Shown in pieces: positions 25,001 through 30,399 of a stretch of 64,000 nt of DNA. A program made the position numbers and the translations under genes. This DNA comes from Nageia nagi. Lineage: Eukaryota; Pinophyta. Under the pieces are notes generated by a model. That model was not told where the DNA came from. It saw only the letters and a list, made by a program, of their open reading frames with translations, and searched no databases. Location of the stretch: assembly GCA_050084985.1 (NCBI GenBank), contig JBITNC010000001.1:27714001-27778000 (forward strand), written 5' to 3'. How positions within the stretch are numbered: position 1 is the stretch's first letter; the number at the start of each line of letters is the position of its first letter.

Positions 25001-25036
25001 GGCAAAAAACCTGGATATGACTTGTTGCTTCTTCAT
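945..25036 (-). CDS. MSH3: DNA mismatch repair protein MSH3 (MutS homologue 3), 5' ten exons, gene continues past the left edge
   Basis: MSH3 pairs with MSH2 to form MutS-beta, which recognises insertion/deletion loops in nuclear DNA. Joined exons: 25036-23616, 16971-16793, 16329-16165, 15673-15575, 15369-15091, 14887-14627, 14532-14401, 1691-1431, 1269-1198, 1094-945. All inferred splice sites are GT-AG. The N-terminus has a PIP-box (QQVISRFF) for PCNA, then the MutS I mismatch-binding domain, connector, lever/clamp and the first part of the ATPase with Walker A GPNMGGKS. About 1,007 codons are visible. Walker B and the C-terminal dimerisation part must lie left of position 1. Exon 1 (1,421 bp) and exon 2 (179 bp) each lack one base for an open frame. 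All other exons are multiples of three. The family assignment rests on recalled plant MSH3 features; MSH6 lacks this N-terminal pattern. Family very sure, functionality uncertain. Confidence 0.93.
1198..1269 (-). CDS. MSH3: MSH3 exon 9
   Basis: A 24-codon exon: [20 protein letters not shown] followed by GRHP, the 'GRHPVLE' block at the entrance to the MutS ATPase. Acceptor TTGTAG, donor GTAAGC. Phase 0. Confidence 0.9.
1431..1691 (-). CDS. MSH3: MSH3 exon 8 (clamp / core)
   Basis: The exon has 87 codons and begins [20 protein letters not shown] after TTTGCAG. It continues through [20 protein letters not shown] to [20 protein letters not shown], the conserved helix that precedes the ATPase. 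Donor GTTACT. It is the first exon on the far side of the transposon-filled intron and remains intact. Confidence 0.93.
1692..2957. other. Left part of MSH3 intron 7 (repeat-derived)
   Basis: No gene is seen. Around 2,226-2,270 and 2,340-2,410 there are GC-rich tracts (a 'cccctcaaaccctaaaa' word and a short C/G-rich block) in an otherwise AT-rich background. The first word recurs at 13,535 and 13,861 in the same intron, which suggests copies of one unidentified repeat. Confidence 0.4.
2958..3082. repeat. Two-copy 62-bp tandem duplication
   Basis: The segment starting 'tctcatagggcaaaacctaa' at 2,959 recurs at 3,021 with one visible substitution (cgtcat / catcat). A recent local duplication in the intron. 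Confidence 0.85.
3240..4400 (+). mobile_element. Ty3/gypsy integrase remnant (decayed)
   Basis: Fragments in several + frames match the integrase part of a chromovirus-like gypsy polyprotein. There is the zinc-binding HHCC region ([16 protein letters not shown] then [15 protein letters not shown]). Then comes the core start [19 protein letters not shown] near 3,600-3,650 and [13 protein letters not shown] near 3,800. Near 4,110-4,350 there are the post-core segments with [18 protein letters not shown] and [17 protein letters not shown]. Stops and frameshifts break it throughout. RT and LTRs were not found nearby, so it is an old truncated copy inside the MSH3 intron. It is antisense to MSH3. 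Confidence 0.8.
4401..5929. other. Unassigned intron sequence
   Basis: The first ~200 bp may be the end of the gypsy polyprotein remnant; no chromodomain could be read. The remainder has no coherent frame, no terminal repeats and no identifiable family. T/C-rich homopolymers lie at about 5,690-5,720. Confidence 0.4.
5930..6931 (-). mobile_element. LINE (non-LTR retrotransposon) ORF2 3' remnant with zf-RVT-like end
   Basis: Read leftward from about 6,760, the minus strand gives [20 protein letters not shown], then [20 protein letters not shown]. This 'C..C...E...HL...C' pattern is the zinc-binding reverse-transcriptase C-terminal motif of plant LINE ORF2 proteins. A decayed tail with a few stops follows to about 6,150, then a presumed 3' UTR. 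The copia element at 6,932 abuts this remnant, so the LINE is older. Its 5' part was not identified on the other side of the copia element. Confidence 0.6.
6932..7180 (-). repeat. Copia element 3' LTR (249 bp)
   Basis: Same length and ends as the other LTR. The pol frame's stop lies 25 bp inside it, at 7,156-7,158. Being in sense with MSH3, its polyadenylation signals could act on the host transcript. Confidence 0.95.
7156..10154 (-). CDS. pol: Copia pol: protease, integrase, reverse transcriptase, RNase H (open)
   Basis: A single frame open from a stop at about 10,155 to 7,156, 973 residues from the first usable codon at 10,077. It has protease DTG in [11 protein letters not shown] (19-21) and the GAG-pre-integrase LWHLRYGH (~150). 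Integrase catalytic residues are at D217 (HSDICG), D280 (RTDNGGE) and E316 (GVAERKN). RT spans ~485-735 with YVDD at 648-651. RNase H has D812/D814 (SDSDW), E853 (STEAEY) and D889 (YSDN). It ends '[13 protein letters not shown]...DIFTKG', typical of copia. It is normally translated as one polyprotein with gag, so the 10,077 start is not a true start. The spacer between integrase and RT is short (~30 residues, against ~70 in the other copia of this window). All catalytic motifs are intact. Confidence 0.95.
7181..7191 (-). other. Polypurine tract of the copia element
   Basis: The minus strand reads AAGGGGGAGAA immediately upstream of the 3' LTR, the plus-strand primer site. Confidence 0.9.
10155..11014 (-). 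pseudogene. gag: Copia gag with one frameshift and two nonsense codons
   Basis: It starts at ATG 11,014 with [20 protein letters not shown] and has the copia gag pattern 'F.G.NY..W...M...L'. A one-base shift near 10,845, in an A-rich stretch, moves to the frame reading [20 protein letters not shown] and [21 protein letters not shown] Gly/Arg-rich tail follows. A TGA at about 10,240 and a second TGA inside the CCHC zinc knuckle ([11 protein letters not shown]-stop-EC, about 10,155) close the frame. Both stops are explained by C-to-T type changes (CGA or TGG to TGA). The frame links directly to pol. Confidence 0.9.
11095..11562 (-). CDS. Extra acidic ORF in the copia leader, unknown function (155 aa)
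   Basis: An ORF on the element's coding strand between PBS and gag. The first ATG is at 11,562; the frame is open about 50 bp further up. The N-terminal third ([20 protein letters not shown]) looks globular and helical. The rest is strongly acidic with Asp/Glu/Ser/Pro-rich stretches ([20 protein letters not shown]) and repeated 'D(S/D)D' motifs. It does not resemble gag, protease or other copia domains I know. It could be a captured host gene fragment, an accessory retroelement ORF, or a chance frame. No function is claimed. Confidence 0.5.
   Translation of the reverse strand: MIRANGCFAALKYLVDNASPELFDEEVRVYGIDTAFETIKQYVIQCQTVNEGYEGDTEEEDSFDSGYTPNDTEDPDYVPEEPISIAQSESVEVFVPALVEPELIIINDSDDYTPAPQLPETIIVRDSDEEIPNVADREDQSSEGDNFGYSVPWEI
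11590..12440. promoter_or_regulatory. ACGT-core motif cluster in the copia leader
   Basis: Fourteen ACGT cores lie in about 850 bp (starting at 11597, 11699, 11739, 11756, 11854, 12106, 12126, 12130, 12177, 12204, 12215, 12287, 12384, 12434), several in bZIP/ABRE-like contexts such as CCACGTCA and TACGTGGG. ACGT cores are binding sites for plant bZIP factors. Whether these act is unknown; a decayed tandem repeat is the alternative. Confidence 0.35.
12615..12626 (-). other. Primer-binding site of the copia element (tRNA-iMet type)
   Basis: The minus strand reads TGGTATCAGAGC three bases after the 5' LTR end, the common copia primer-binding sequence complementary to the 3' end of initiator tRNA-Met. 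Confidence 0.92.
12630..12878 (-). repeat. Copia element 5' LTR (249 bp)
   Basis: In element orientation it starts TGTTAGATTAATATC and ends ACTTCGGTCA. It differs from the 3' LTR at two transitions. The two-in-249 divergence indicates a recent insertion. Confidence 0.95.
12879..14400. other. Right part of MSH3 intron 7 with a diverged duplicated repeat
   Basis: No exon is seen. Two related segments, about 13,535-13,695 and 13,861-14,012, share 'aaccctaaaaaacattaggt' and about 150 bp of similar sequence after it, ~326 bp apart. A GC-richer stretch of unknown origin lies at 13,310-13,530. Confidence 0.55.
14401..14532 (-). CDS. MSH3: MSH3 exon 7 (lever/clamp)
   Basis: The exon has 44 codons: [20 protein letters not shown], then a Lys/Leu-rich helix and [11 protein letters not shown] before the donor GTAATG. 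It joins in frame to exon 8 across a 12.7-kb intron. It contains no internal ATG-started frame long enough to stand out; it is supported by splice sites and family similarity. Confidence 0.88.
14627..14887 (-). CDS. MSH3: MSH3 exon 6 (lever domain)
   Basis: The exon has 87 codons. It starts [19 protein letters not shown] after a TTTCAG acceptor and ends GDKFPE before a GTATGA donor. The sequence [20 protein letters not shown] fits the helical lever arm between the two MutS III halves. The frame is uninterrupted and phase 0 on both sides. Confidence 0.92.
15091..15369 (-). CDS. MSH3: MSH3 exon 5 (lever domain)
   Basis: The exon has 93 codons and opens with [20 protein letters not shown], the highly conserved 'HPL.D...I..RLDAV' segment of MutS proteins. 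A Gly/Ser-rich loop follows, then [17 protein letters not shown], the 'D.ER...R...' part of the core. Acceptor TGCAG, donor GTAATA. Confidence 0.93.
15575..15673 (-). CDS. MSH3: MSH3 exon 4 (start of core/lever domain)
   Basis: The exon has 33 codons: [20 protein letters not shown] followed by [13 protein letters not shown]. This is the 'L..N.DGS..GSL...LN.T.T..G.R.L..W' signature at the start of the MutS III core. Acceptor AATAG, donor GTATGC; phase 0 on both sides. No ATG-initiated frame covers it, so it was found by splice logic. Confidence 0.9.
16165..16329 (-). CDS. MSH3: MSH3 exon 3 (connector domain)
   Basis: The exon has 55 codons between acceptor TGCAG and donor GTAGAT. It encodes [20 protein letters not shown] and then [19 protein letters not shown], the MSH3 connector segment just before the lever domain. 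It starts and ends on codon boundaries. Confidence 0.92.
16793..16971 (-). CDS. MSH3: MSH3 exon 2 (connector start), contains an apparent 1-bp deletion
   Basis: The acceptor TTTAG precedes CTGCTTCTTGAG, giving LLLEFA as expected after exon 1. The conserved run [15 protein letters not shown] then follows in the next frame, so one base (most simply a G near 16,953-16,955) is missing. The remaining frame reads through a Lys/Glu-rich loop to VDQGIE and the donor GTATAC. Its 179 bp are one short of 60 codons. No alternative AG acceptor of the right phase avoids the break, because an in-frame TGA precedes the conserved run. Confidence 0.85.
16972..17632 (-). other. Start of the right-hand MSH3 intron 1 (3' side), unassigned
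   Basis: AT-rich, no ORF, no repeat recognised. It contains the acceptor side of the intron between exons 1 and 2. Confidence 0.5.
17633..18385 (+). repeat. Left arm of the inverted repeat
   Basis: It pairs with the reverse complement of 21,655-22,398. A good match is the shared segment around 'ggtttcagttgcctactaat', followed by 'gccttcatttttgctaaaca', at about 18,222-18,270. A frame through it ([10 protein letters not shown]) also appears on the other strand in the right arm, which is how the inversion shows at protein level. Confidence 0.8.
18386..20109. other. Interior of the inverted-repeat structure, unassigned
   Basis: No coherent coding region or known domain. A minus-strand frame at 19,662-20,118 is Lys/Glu/Pro-rich and interrupted; I do not recognise it. 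A brief 'accctaaccctaa' at ~19,428 is too short to be telomeric. Confidence 0.4.
20110..21450 (+). repeat. Diverged minisatellite, ~70-bp unit, about 16 recognisable copies
   Basis: A box of the form 'GTCAAGGTGnTTGTCTTG' recurs at about 20,140; 20,199; 20,272; 20,332; 20,404; 20,477; 20,550; 20,608; 20,683; 20,752; 20,882; 21,020; 21,094; 21,221; 21,287; 21,427. It alternates with 'TTGCGCCAAGGAGGA' and 'GGCGCAAGT' boxes. Spacing is mostly 58-75 bp with four larger gaps (127-140 bp). ORFs of ~110-120 codons on both strands here (20,229-20,567 and 20,235-20,597) arise from the repeat and are not genes. Confidence 0.8.
21655..22398 (-). repeat. Right arm of the inverted repeat
   Basis: Reverse-complement partner of the left arm. 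Two tandem subrepeats are visible, at about 22,010-22,190 and 22,230-22,395, each with 'gccataattta(a/g)caagtgagaatt' and 'tttgatttgatc'. Confidence 0.8.
22399..23615 (-). other. 5' part of MSH3 intron 1, unassigned
   Basis: The donor GTATGG is at 23,615. The rest is AT-rich intron without a credible exon; a minus frame at 23,014-23,259 was checked and does not match the MSH3 segment expected after exon 1. Two short related words ('aggatcatttgatgttg', 'aggatcatctgatgttg') lie near 23,322 and 23,381. Confidence 0.6.
23616..25036 (-). CDS. MSH3: MSH3 exon 1 (start codon, PIP box, MutS I domain), contains an apparent 1-bp frameshift
   Basis: ATG is at 25036-25034, followed directly by the PCNA-interaction motif QQVISRFF. 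Next comes a low-complexity Ser/Pro/Lys-rich linker and a 33-residue tandem duplication (units starting GGLPKATK and GGFPKTME). The open frame breaks near 24,512-24,530, where a run of seven A is followed by T and six G. One extra base there would join it to the second frame, which runs on into the MutS I domain (motifs [20 protein letters not shown] and [16 protein letters not shown]). The exon ends after PTEK at the donor GTATGG (23615). Its 1,421 bp are one short of 474 codons. A second initiation site is unlikely because no ATG starts the second frame. Confidence 0.9.
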
Positions 25037-25795
25037 GAATTATGATGTTAGTGTGTATGCAATTTCGTTTCTGTAATGTAGTTTTCTCTACTGTCAACGC
25101 ACTAGGCTAATAACTAGGCCTTCCCTAAGTAAGAATTTTTTCATCTAACTGGATGAATGATATACTCTGGATTTTTTTCGGCTGCTTCTAAAGCAATTCA
25201 CGTACTCCCACTATCAGAAATCAAAAGGACTAATCTGTATTTGCGGTTGTGTATTTGGAGGGAACGGTGGACGGACTTCAGGAGGTGCAAATCCTTGTAG
25301 GATGATATAAAATATTATGTATTATATATTGTGCCTAATATTTACTTCATATACTAAATATACATTCTCTTCAAATATATACCTTGAGGAATTAAATAAT
25401 TTAATTTAATTGGATTGTATTAGTTTTATTTCTATTTTGAAACCACTGTAAAATAGATTTTGCATCGCAGCTGGATTAAGTATATCTTCAATATATGAGA
25501 GAGGAGAGATTGAAACTTGACTCTTTTTTTCTATTTAAGAATTTTAACTTATCCATTATTTTCGGACTTTTTTTCATATGATAAGACTAATTGTATTATA
25601 TGAAAGATATGATGAAAATATTTTTGAAATGTTGGAGTGATTTATGTGAATAAACAAATAAATTATTTCAAATAATATAATTAAATAATATTACTTTTAA
25701 GAAATGAATAATGGAAGAAGTGCATATTTAAGAAAAAAAGACTTTTGAGGTTGAGAATAACATATTCTCAATTTTAAGAGAGAGAATAAAAGAAA
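25037..25795 (-). promoter_or_regulatory. Presumed MSH3 5' UTR and promoter region
   Basis: Upstream of the MSH3 start codon on the minus strand. It becomes very AT-rich beyond 25,300. No TATA box or transcription start can be placed with confidence; assigned only by position. Confidence 0.4.
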
Positions 25796-25853
25796 TCATG
25801 AGTTTTAATGATGAAGACATACCATCATGAGTCTTAATGATGAAGACATACCA
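25796..25853. repeat. 29-bp tandem duplication
   Basis: Two copies of a unit beginning 'tcatgagt(t/c)ttaatgatga', starts at 25,796 and 25,825, one substitution apart. Confidence 0.9.
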
Positions 25854-26335
25854 TAAACCCAAATGTTAGAACTAGGAAATGATGAGGAAGTGAAAACTCT
25901 AGAGAAAGAAGAAAACAAAGCATAAGAAGAAGATAATACATGAACTAAGGAAGAAGAGGAAGAAAATGGAAAAAATGAAGAAGAAGAAGAAGAAGAAGAG
26001 ATAGAACAAGTTAACAAAGAAGACCTCGTCAAGCTGCAAATTGAACAAAAGGGAGATGATTCACAACAAGAACATCAAAAAAATATCGACCTACAAATGA
26101 AACCAAAAGAAAGAGAGTGAACACCAATATATGACAAAAAGTCAATAATAACATAGAAATACTATTACATTAAAGCATAACTCTCAGAAAAGGATCTGAA
26201 TGGAGAATTAAACAAAATATAAAAAATGGGATAAAGCTTTGAACAAATAGGGAAAGAGATCTTGAACTAGAAAATGGGTTTACACCTGCAAAAAACATGC
26301 AAAATCAAAGAAAAAATTGAAACTTATATAAATGA
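25854..26335 (+). other. Purine-rich tract with (GAA)n
   Basis: Strong A/G strand asymmetry; (gaa)n at about 25,977-26,000. The Glu/Lys-rich frame reading through it is interrupted and probably a composition effect. Confidence 0.6.
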
Positions 26336-26353
26336 TACATAGTGCTTCATTTT

Positions 26354-26483
26354 TTTTTTTTTGAATAAATATTGCTTACATAATAGGGTTTTACAAGGGC
26401 CCTCATCCTTACTCCAGCTACTAGAACCCGAGACCTAGCTAAAACCAAGCCTAGACCCCACCACTAAGGTACCCATCATTGGG
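26354..26483 (-). mobile_element. tRNA-derived SINE with perfect 18-bp target-site duplication
   Basis: On the minus strand it has an A-box-like TACCTTAGTGG (rc of 26,461-26,471) and a B-box-like GGTTCTAGTAG (rc of 26,418-26,428), and it ends in a poly-A (poly-T at 26,354 onward). It is flanked by identical 18-bp copies of TACATAGTGCTTCATTTT at 26,336-26,353 and 26,484-26,501. This arrangement (Pol III boxes, A-tail, long TSD) defines a SINE moved by a LINE machinery. The family is not identified. The perfect duplication implies a fairly recent insertion. Confidence 0.85.
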
Positions 26484-26501
26484 TACATAGTGCTTCATTT
26501 T

Positions 26502-27387
26502 GTATATTATTATAGCTTCATTTTGCAAAACGTTATATCTAATTATGTTTTGTAGTCTATGTGTGATATTTCGTACACATGGTCTATGGATGATTCATTT
26601 TGTACTATTTATATTTTGTAGAAGGTATGCTTCATTTTCTGGGTTCTGATAGACATATAGTTATGAATAAATTAGATACTTTGTCATAACTTTTTTTACT
26701 AAGGTTTCTGGAGACCCTTTCAAAACTCTAGTTTTTTAATTAATATCAAATTTACCTTAAATTGATAAAAAAAAAGATAAACTCATAAAAATAATAATAT
26801 TTTTGAAGAATTATTATCATGGTTATTTTCTAAATAATTTAATTATTGATATTCAATCTATTATGGACACTCGTAAGGAGTTATATAAATGAAAAAGATA
26901 ATAATGTATTCAAATAGATACATTTATTTTATGTATATGAAAGTAAGTATATTAATAGTTAAATGAGTATAAAGATATAGTAATTATGATTTGCAAATTA
27001 ACAAGAGGATATACAAAGAAGTTTTTTATATTGTGAGGTGTTATAAGGTTGTTAGTGAACATATTGTGTTCTTGTAGGGTGAACCTTAGATATAATCTAT
27101 CTTGATGATTCTAGAAAAAAACTATTCTAAAAATGATGATTCTCAATATGATATTACTAAAATTCGATACAAAAATGATATAGAATGACCTAATTCAATT
27201 GCAAGGATTAAAAATCTCAATATCATGATGTTAATGCTTTAATATGCTAATGTAAGAGCATTGGGAATTCTAAGCCTATATGCTTATAGACTAGTGTGTG
27301 TGTGTGTATAGACAGAGAGAGAGATACATAGAGATATTAATCTTAAAGCATTTATCTCTTTTCTTGGTATTGCAATCTTGAACATAT
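26502..27387. other. AT-rich intergenic sequence with a dinucleotide repeat
   Basis: No gene is seen. A (TG)n/(GA)n compound microsatellite lies at about 27,293-27,325. Confidence 0.6.
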
Positions 27388-28220
27388 TGTTGAAATAATA
27401 AGCTTGGCATCATATGGTTATGTTGGTCAATCGTGTTTTGTAGTTGTTTTAGAATAGTTATGTATTTATTGTCAAGTTTTGTGGTTGTTGGCAGTTTAGA
27501 GGAGTTTGTATAAGGAGTTTTTTATTTTTATAAAAGCCTATACAAGGTTGCATGTAAGAATCATTCAATGTTGCAACAAATAAAGCCTTGGTGTTTCATA
27601 TTTCATATATAGTTGTAGCAATAAAGAGTACCATTCTATTTTCTTTCTATTATTTATTTTTTACCTTATTATGTTTGTTAATGCTTTATTCTGTACTAAA
27701 ACTAATTCAGATTGTTTCAATTTTTATTTGATCTCCTAAATTCTAACAAATTGGTATCATAGCCAATGGTAAATGCTAATAATGGAAATGTTCAACCACA
27801 ACTTCTTTTATTTACTCAAAAAAATTATGATCACTAGAGAATTAAGATGAAGACATTATTTCGCTCTCAAGATTTATGATATTTGGTAGAGAAAGATTTT
27901 GCATAACCTACAAGTGAAGTTGCTTTCAATGGTTTAACATAATATGAGAAAAAATTTCTCAAGGAGAACAAGAACAAAGATGCAAAAGCATCCAATAGGA
28001 AATTGATGAAATATTTTTTGAAATGTTACAATAGTAACAAGGGCCAAACAAGCTTAGAAAAATCTTAAAAACAAGGGTCAATAATTCAAATTCATATGCA
28101 AGTCAACCTCAAACCACTAAAAAGAACACATATCAAGGCAATAGTAAGGTAAAAGTGGTAAGATTACAAGTTCGCATGGGAGATTTTGAATGCTTGCAAA
28201 TGAGTAATGTTGAGTCCATT
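27388..28220 (+). mobile_element. Copia remnant: 5' LTR, primer-binding site and start of gag
   Basis: A putative LTR at 27,388-27,748 starts TGTTGAAATAATAAG and ends TTCTAACA, with TATAAAAG near 27,528. It is followed at 27,751 by TTGGTATCATAGCC, close to the iMet primer-binding site. A decayed gag follows from ~27,780, with readable pieces such as RIKMKTLFRSQDL and VEKDFA and YEKKFLKENKNKDAKASNRK. Several stops interrupt it. The copy is lost after ~28,220 and no 3' LTR was found. Confidence 0.75.
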
Positions 28221-28480
28221 AGAATGTATAATACATTATTGTAAGGTTTTGTAAGGTTCTTCTTGTAAATTCATCAATACTTAAAGGTGTCCCTACATTA
28301 CTACATTTAAGCGATTCCGTAATATTATATTAAAAAAAAATCATATAAATCATGATGCATCAATTGATGCTAAGGGTACCATAAAATAATGCATCATTTA
28401 TTGTGTCAATTATAACGTCATGCATTATGTCATATATCGAATTACAAACATCAAATAATTAATGCTATACATGATGTATA
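28221..28480. repeat. Low-complexity tract rich in TGCAT/ATGCATCA words
   Basis: Recurrent 'atgatgcatc', 'aatgcatca' words, continuing at 29,090-29,350 on the far side of the PPR fragment. Probably a decayed simple repeat; not a gene. Confidence 0.5.
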
Positions 28481-28499
28481 GGATCAAAATTACAAGAAT

Positions 28500-28900
28500 A
28501 CATCAAAAAATGAGGGTTTTCATCATGCATCTTGTCAAATAATTAATATGTCTTCTCTACGCTTTCATATTTTGCATATATGTCTAATAAGGTACTCATA
28601 ACCATAACATTCGATAACATTTTTATTTGAAAGAGTCTTTTGATGTATGTATAAACCCTTTTGTAAATCTCTCAGTTTGGTGCATGCTTTGAGGATGCTG
28701 GGAAAGGTGAATTTGTTTGGTTGGACTACTGCTGGTGTTTATTGCATTTGGTGAAATAATTTCAATGCCTATTGAGGAAAGTCATGTCTTTAGTAACCTA
28801 AAATTATCATATTCCATGAGAAGATGTGTCATTTCAACATACAGTCAAAAACTTCATGGGCTTCCACCAAACTTTGAGGACCTCCTCTACCAAACTTCAA
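28500..28900 (-). pseudogene. Pentatricopeptide-repeat (PPR) gene fragment
   Basis: Read leftward, the minus strand gives VVQPNKFTFPSILKACTKLR, then DLQKGLYIHQKTL. After a frameshift it gives MLSNVMVMSTLLDIYAKYES and, past a stop, LFDKMHD. These are the 'PN.FTFPSVLKACA..G...G..IH' and 'VVV.TALVDMYAKCGS...AR.LFDKM' segments of PLS-class plant PPR proteins, which are organellar RNA-binding factors. Only about two repeats remain, broken by a frameshift and a stop codon, so it is non-functional. Upstream sequence to 28,900 is only weakly similar. Confidence 0.8.
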
Positions 28901-29374
28901 GGGTGGCTGAAGCATGCAATGCACATTTTGCTTACCTATATCAACTTGTCTTCAGCTCTTGTAGATTTGTATCAATAAAAATGCAAACATGTATCACTAA
29001 AAATGCCTTTATAAAGGGCAAGCTCCTTCATTTACTCATCAATGGAATCATACCCACCATTAAAAATCCATCGTTGATCAAGGGAATGCATCGATGATTG
29101 ATAGAGGATCATGCCATGATTTGCACCTTTTCTTCTATTCCATGTATCACTTGATGCATTATTTGATGCACTCAAATACATCAACTAATGTGTTAACTAA
29201 TGAGTCAAACAATATGTTAATTAATGCAGAAAATAATACATCCACCAATGCATCAAAAAATTGGTTTTATCTAGATTGATGTAGACATGCCAATCAGTAA
29301 TGCATCTTACATCATGACATAAAAATATAATTTTATGATGCATGGTATGATGTAAAAATGCTAAAAAGTAGTAG
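28901..29374. other. Unassigned, repeat-derived
   Basis: A + frame at 28,717-29,097 is the antisense of the PPR fragment plus flank. 29,100-29,280 reads as Asn/Thr/Ser-rich low complexity from the ATGCATCA words. Confidence 0.4.
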
Positions 29375-29798
29375 TGTTATATACCTTAAGTATTTAAGTG
29401 AATATGATAATGTAACTTATCTTACACTCCTCATGAGCATGCCCCTTAAGTAAAAAGGTGAAGCATATCATGTCTTTGTATAATGGTTAAAAGGGTGATC
29501 CAAGGGAGGATTTTGGCCTATAAATAGAAACCCTCTCCTTGAGATGATACACCAAAAGTTGAAGTAAGTTTATGTTCTAGGATTAGTGTTATGAGAAGAA
29601 GAAGAAAGGGTCTTGCAAGAGAGTTATCTCTATGAATGAGAAAGATCTTAGTTAGTGGATATACTATCATGGTTGGAGGAACCACTTACATCTCGTGTCA
29701 ATTTATGAGATAATTTATGCTTTGAGTGTTGATGTTTAAGAGATATTTCATATAATTTTGGGCATATAGGAATTGGGTATTTAGTCTTAATTCCATCA
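29375..29798 (+). repeat. LTR, family A (copy 1)
   Basis: It starts TGTTATATACC and ends TTAATTCCATCA, with CCTATAAATAGAAACCC in the middle and 'ggttggaggaaccac' downstream. The same order of blocks occurs in the LTRs at 44,575 and 57,290. A degenerate primer-binding site (TTTGGTATTAGATC) follows at 29,799. No matching second LTR was found. It could be the 5' LTR of the old gypsy remnant to its right, but no gag lies between. Confidence 0.65.
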
Positions 29799-30399
29799 TT
29801 TGGTATTAGATCTTAGTGTGAAGGCTCTTCTTCAACATTGTTTTGAAGGTTCATCTCACTCCTTCTTCCATCTTCTTTGGTGAGGTAAAAGGTTTGTGAA
29901 GGTATAATCACCAACCCTCTTATTTTTTTACTTATTCATTTTTGGATCATCTCATTATATTACTAATATTTTTTTGTTAGTTGCATTTTTTTTATGAATT
30001 TGATTACAAGTACCAACAATATATTATAGATTTTGATGGATACAAGCCTTTTGCAATTTTTTTATAAAACTACAAATTTTTGTATCTTTTAAAAAATTAC
30101 AATTTTCTTACATGATATATATATATATATATATATATTTTTTATATTATGCATTTTTTCTTATATGAGATAATCCTTGATTTTTTTTAAATAAACAATT
30201 AAAAGAAAAAAAAGGCAAGTACATGCTTAAATCAAGATTAGAATGTTTATTCATCTTCAAAAGGTCCCTAAAAACAACTTTGTTAACTCATATGGGATTG
30301 AATAGAGTAAACATGATAGTCTTAAGCATTAATAACCATTGAGATTCTATCAAAAAATTATCTTAATTGTATAATTGTTGATGTTGGAATGGAAAACTA
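29799..30399. other. AT-rich spacer with (AT)n
   Basis: (AT)12 lies at about 30,115-30,138 and T homopolymers nearby. Probably element leader; no coding content. Confidence 0.5.

Noticed and set aside
25805-26032. Minus-strand Ser-rich 75-codon frame
   Set aside because: Translation of the (GAA)n/purine-rich tract on its complementary strand.
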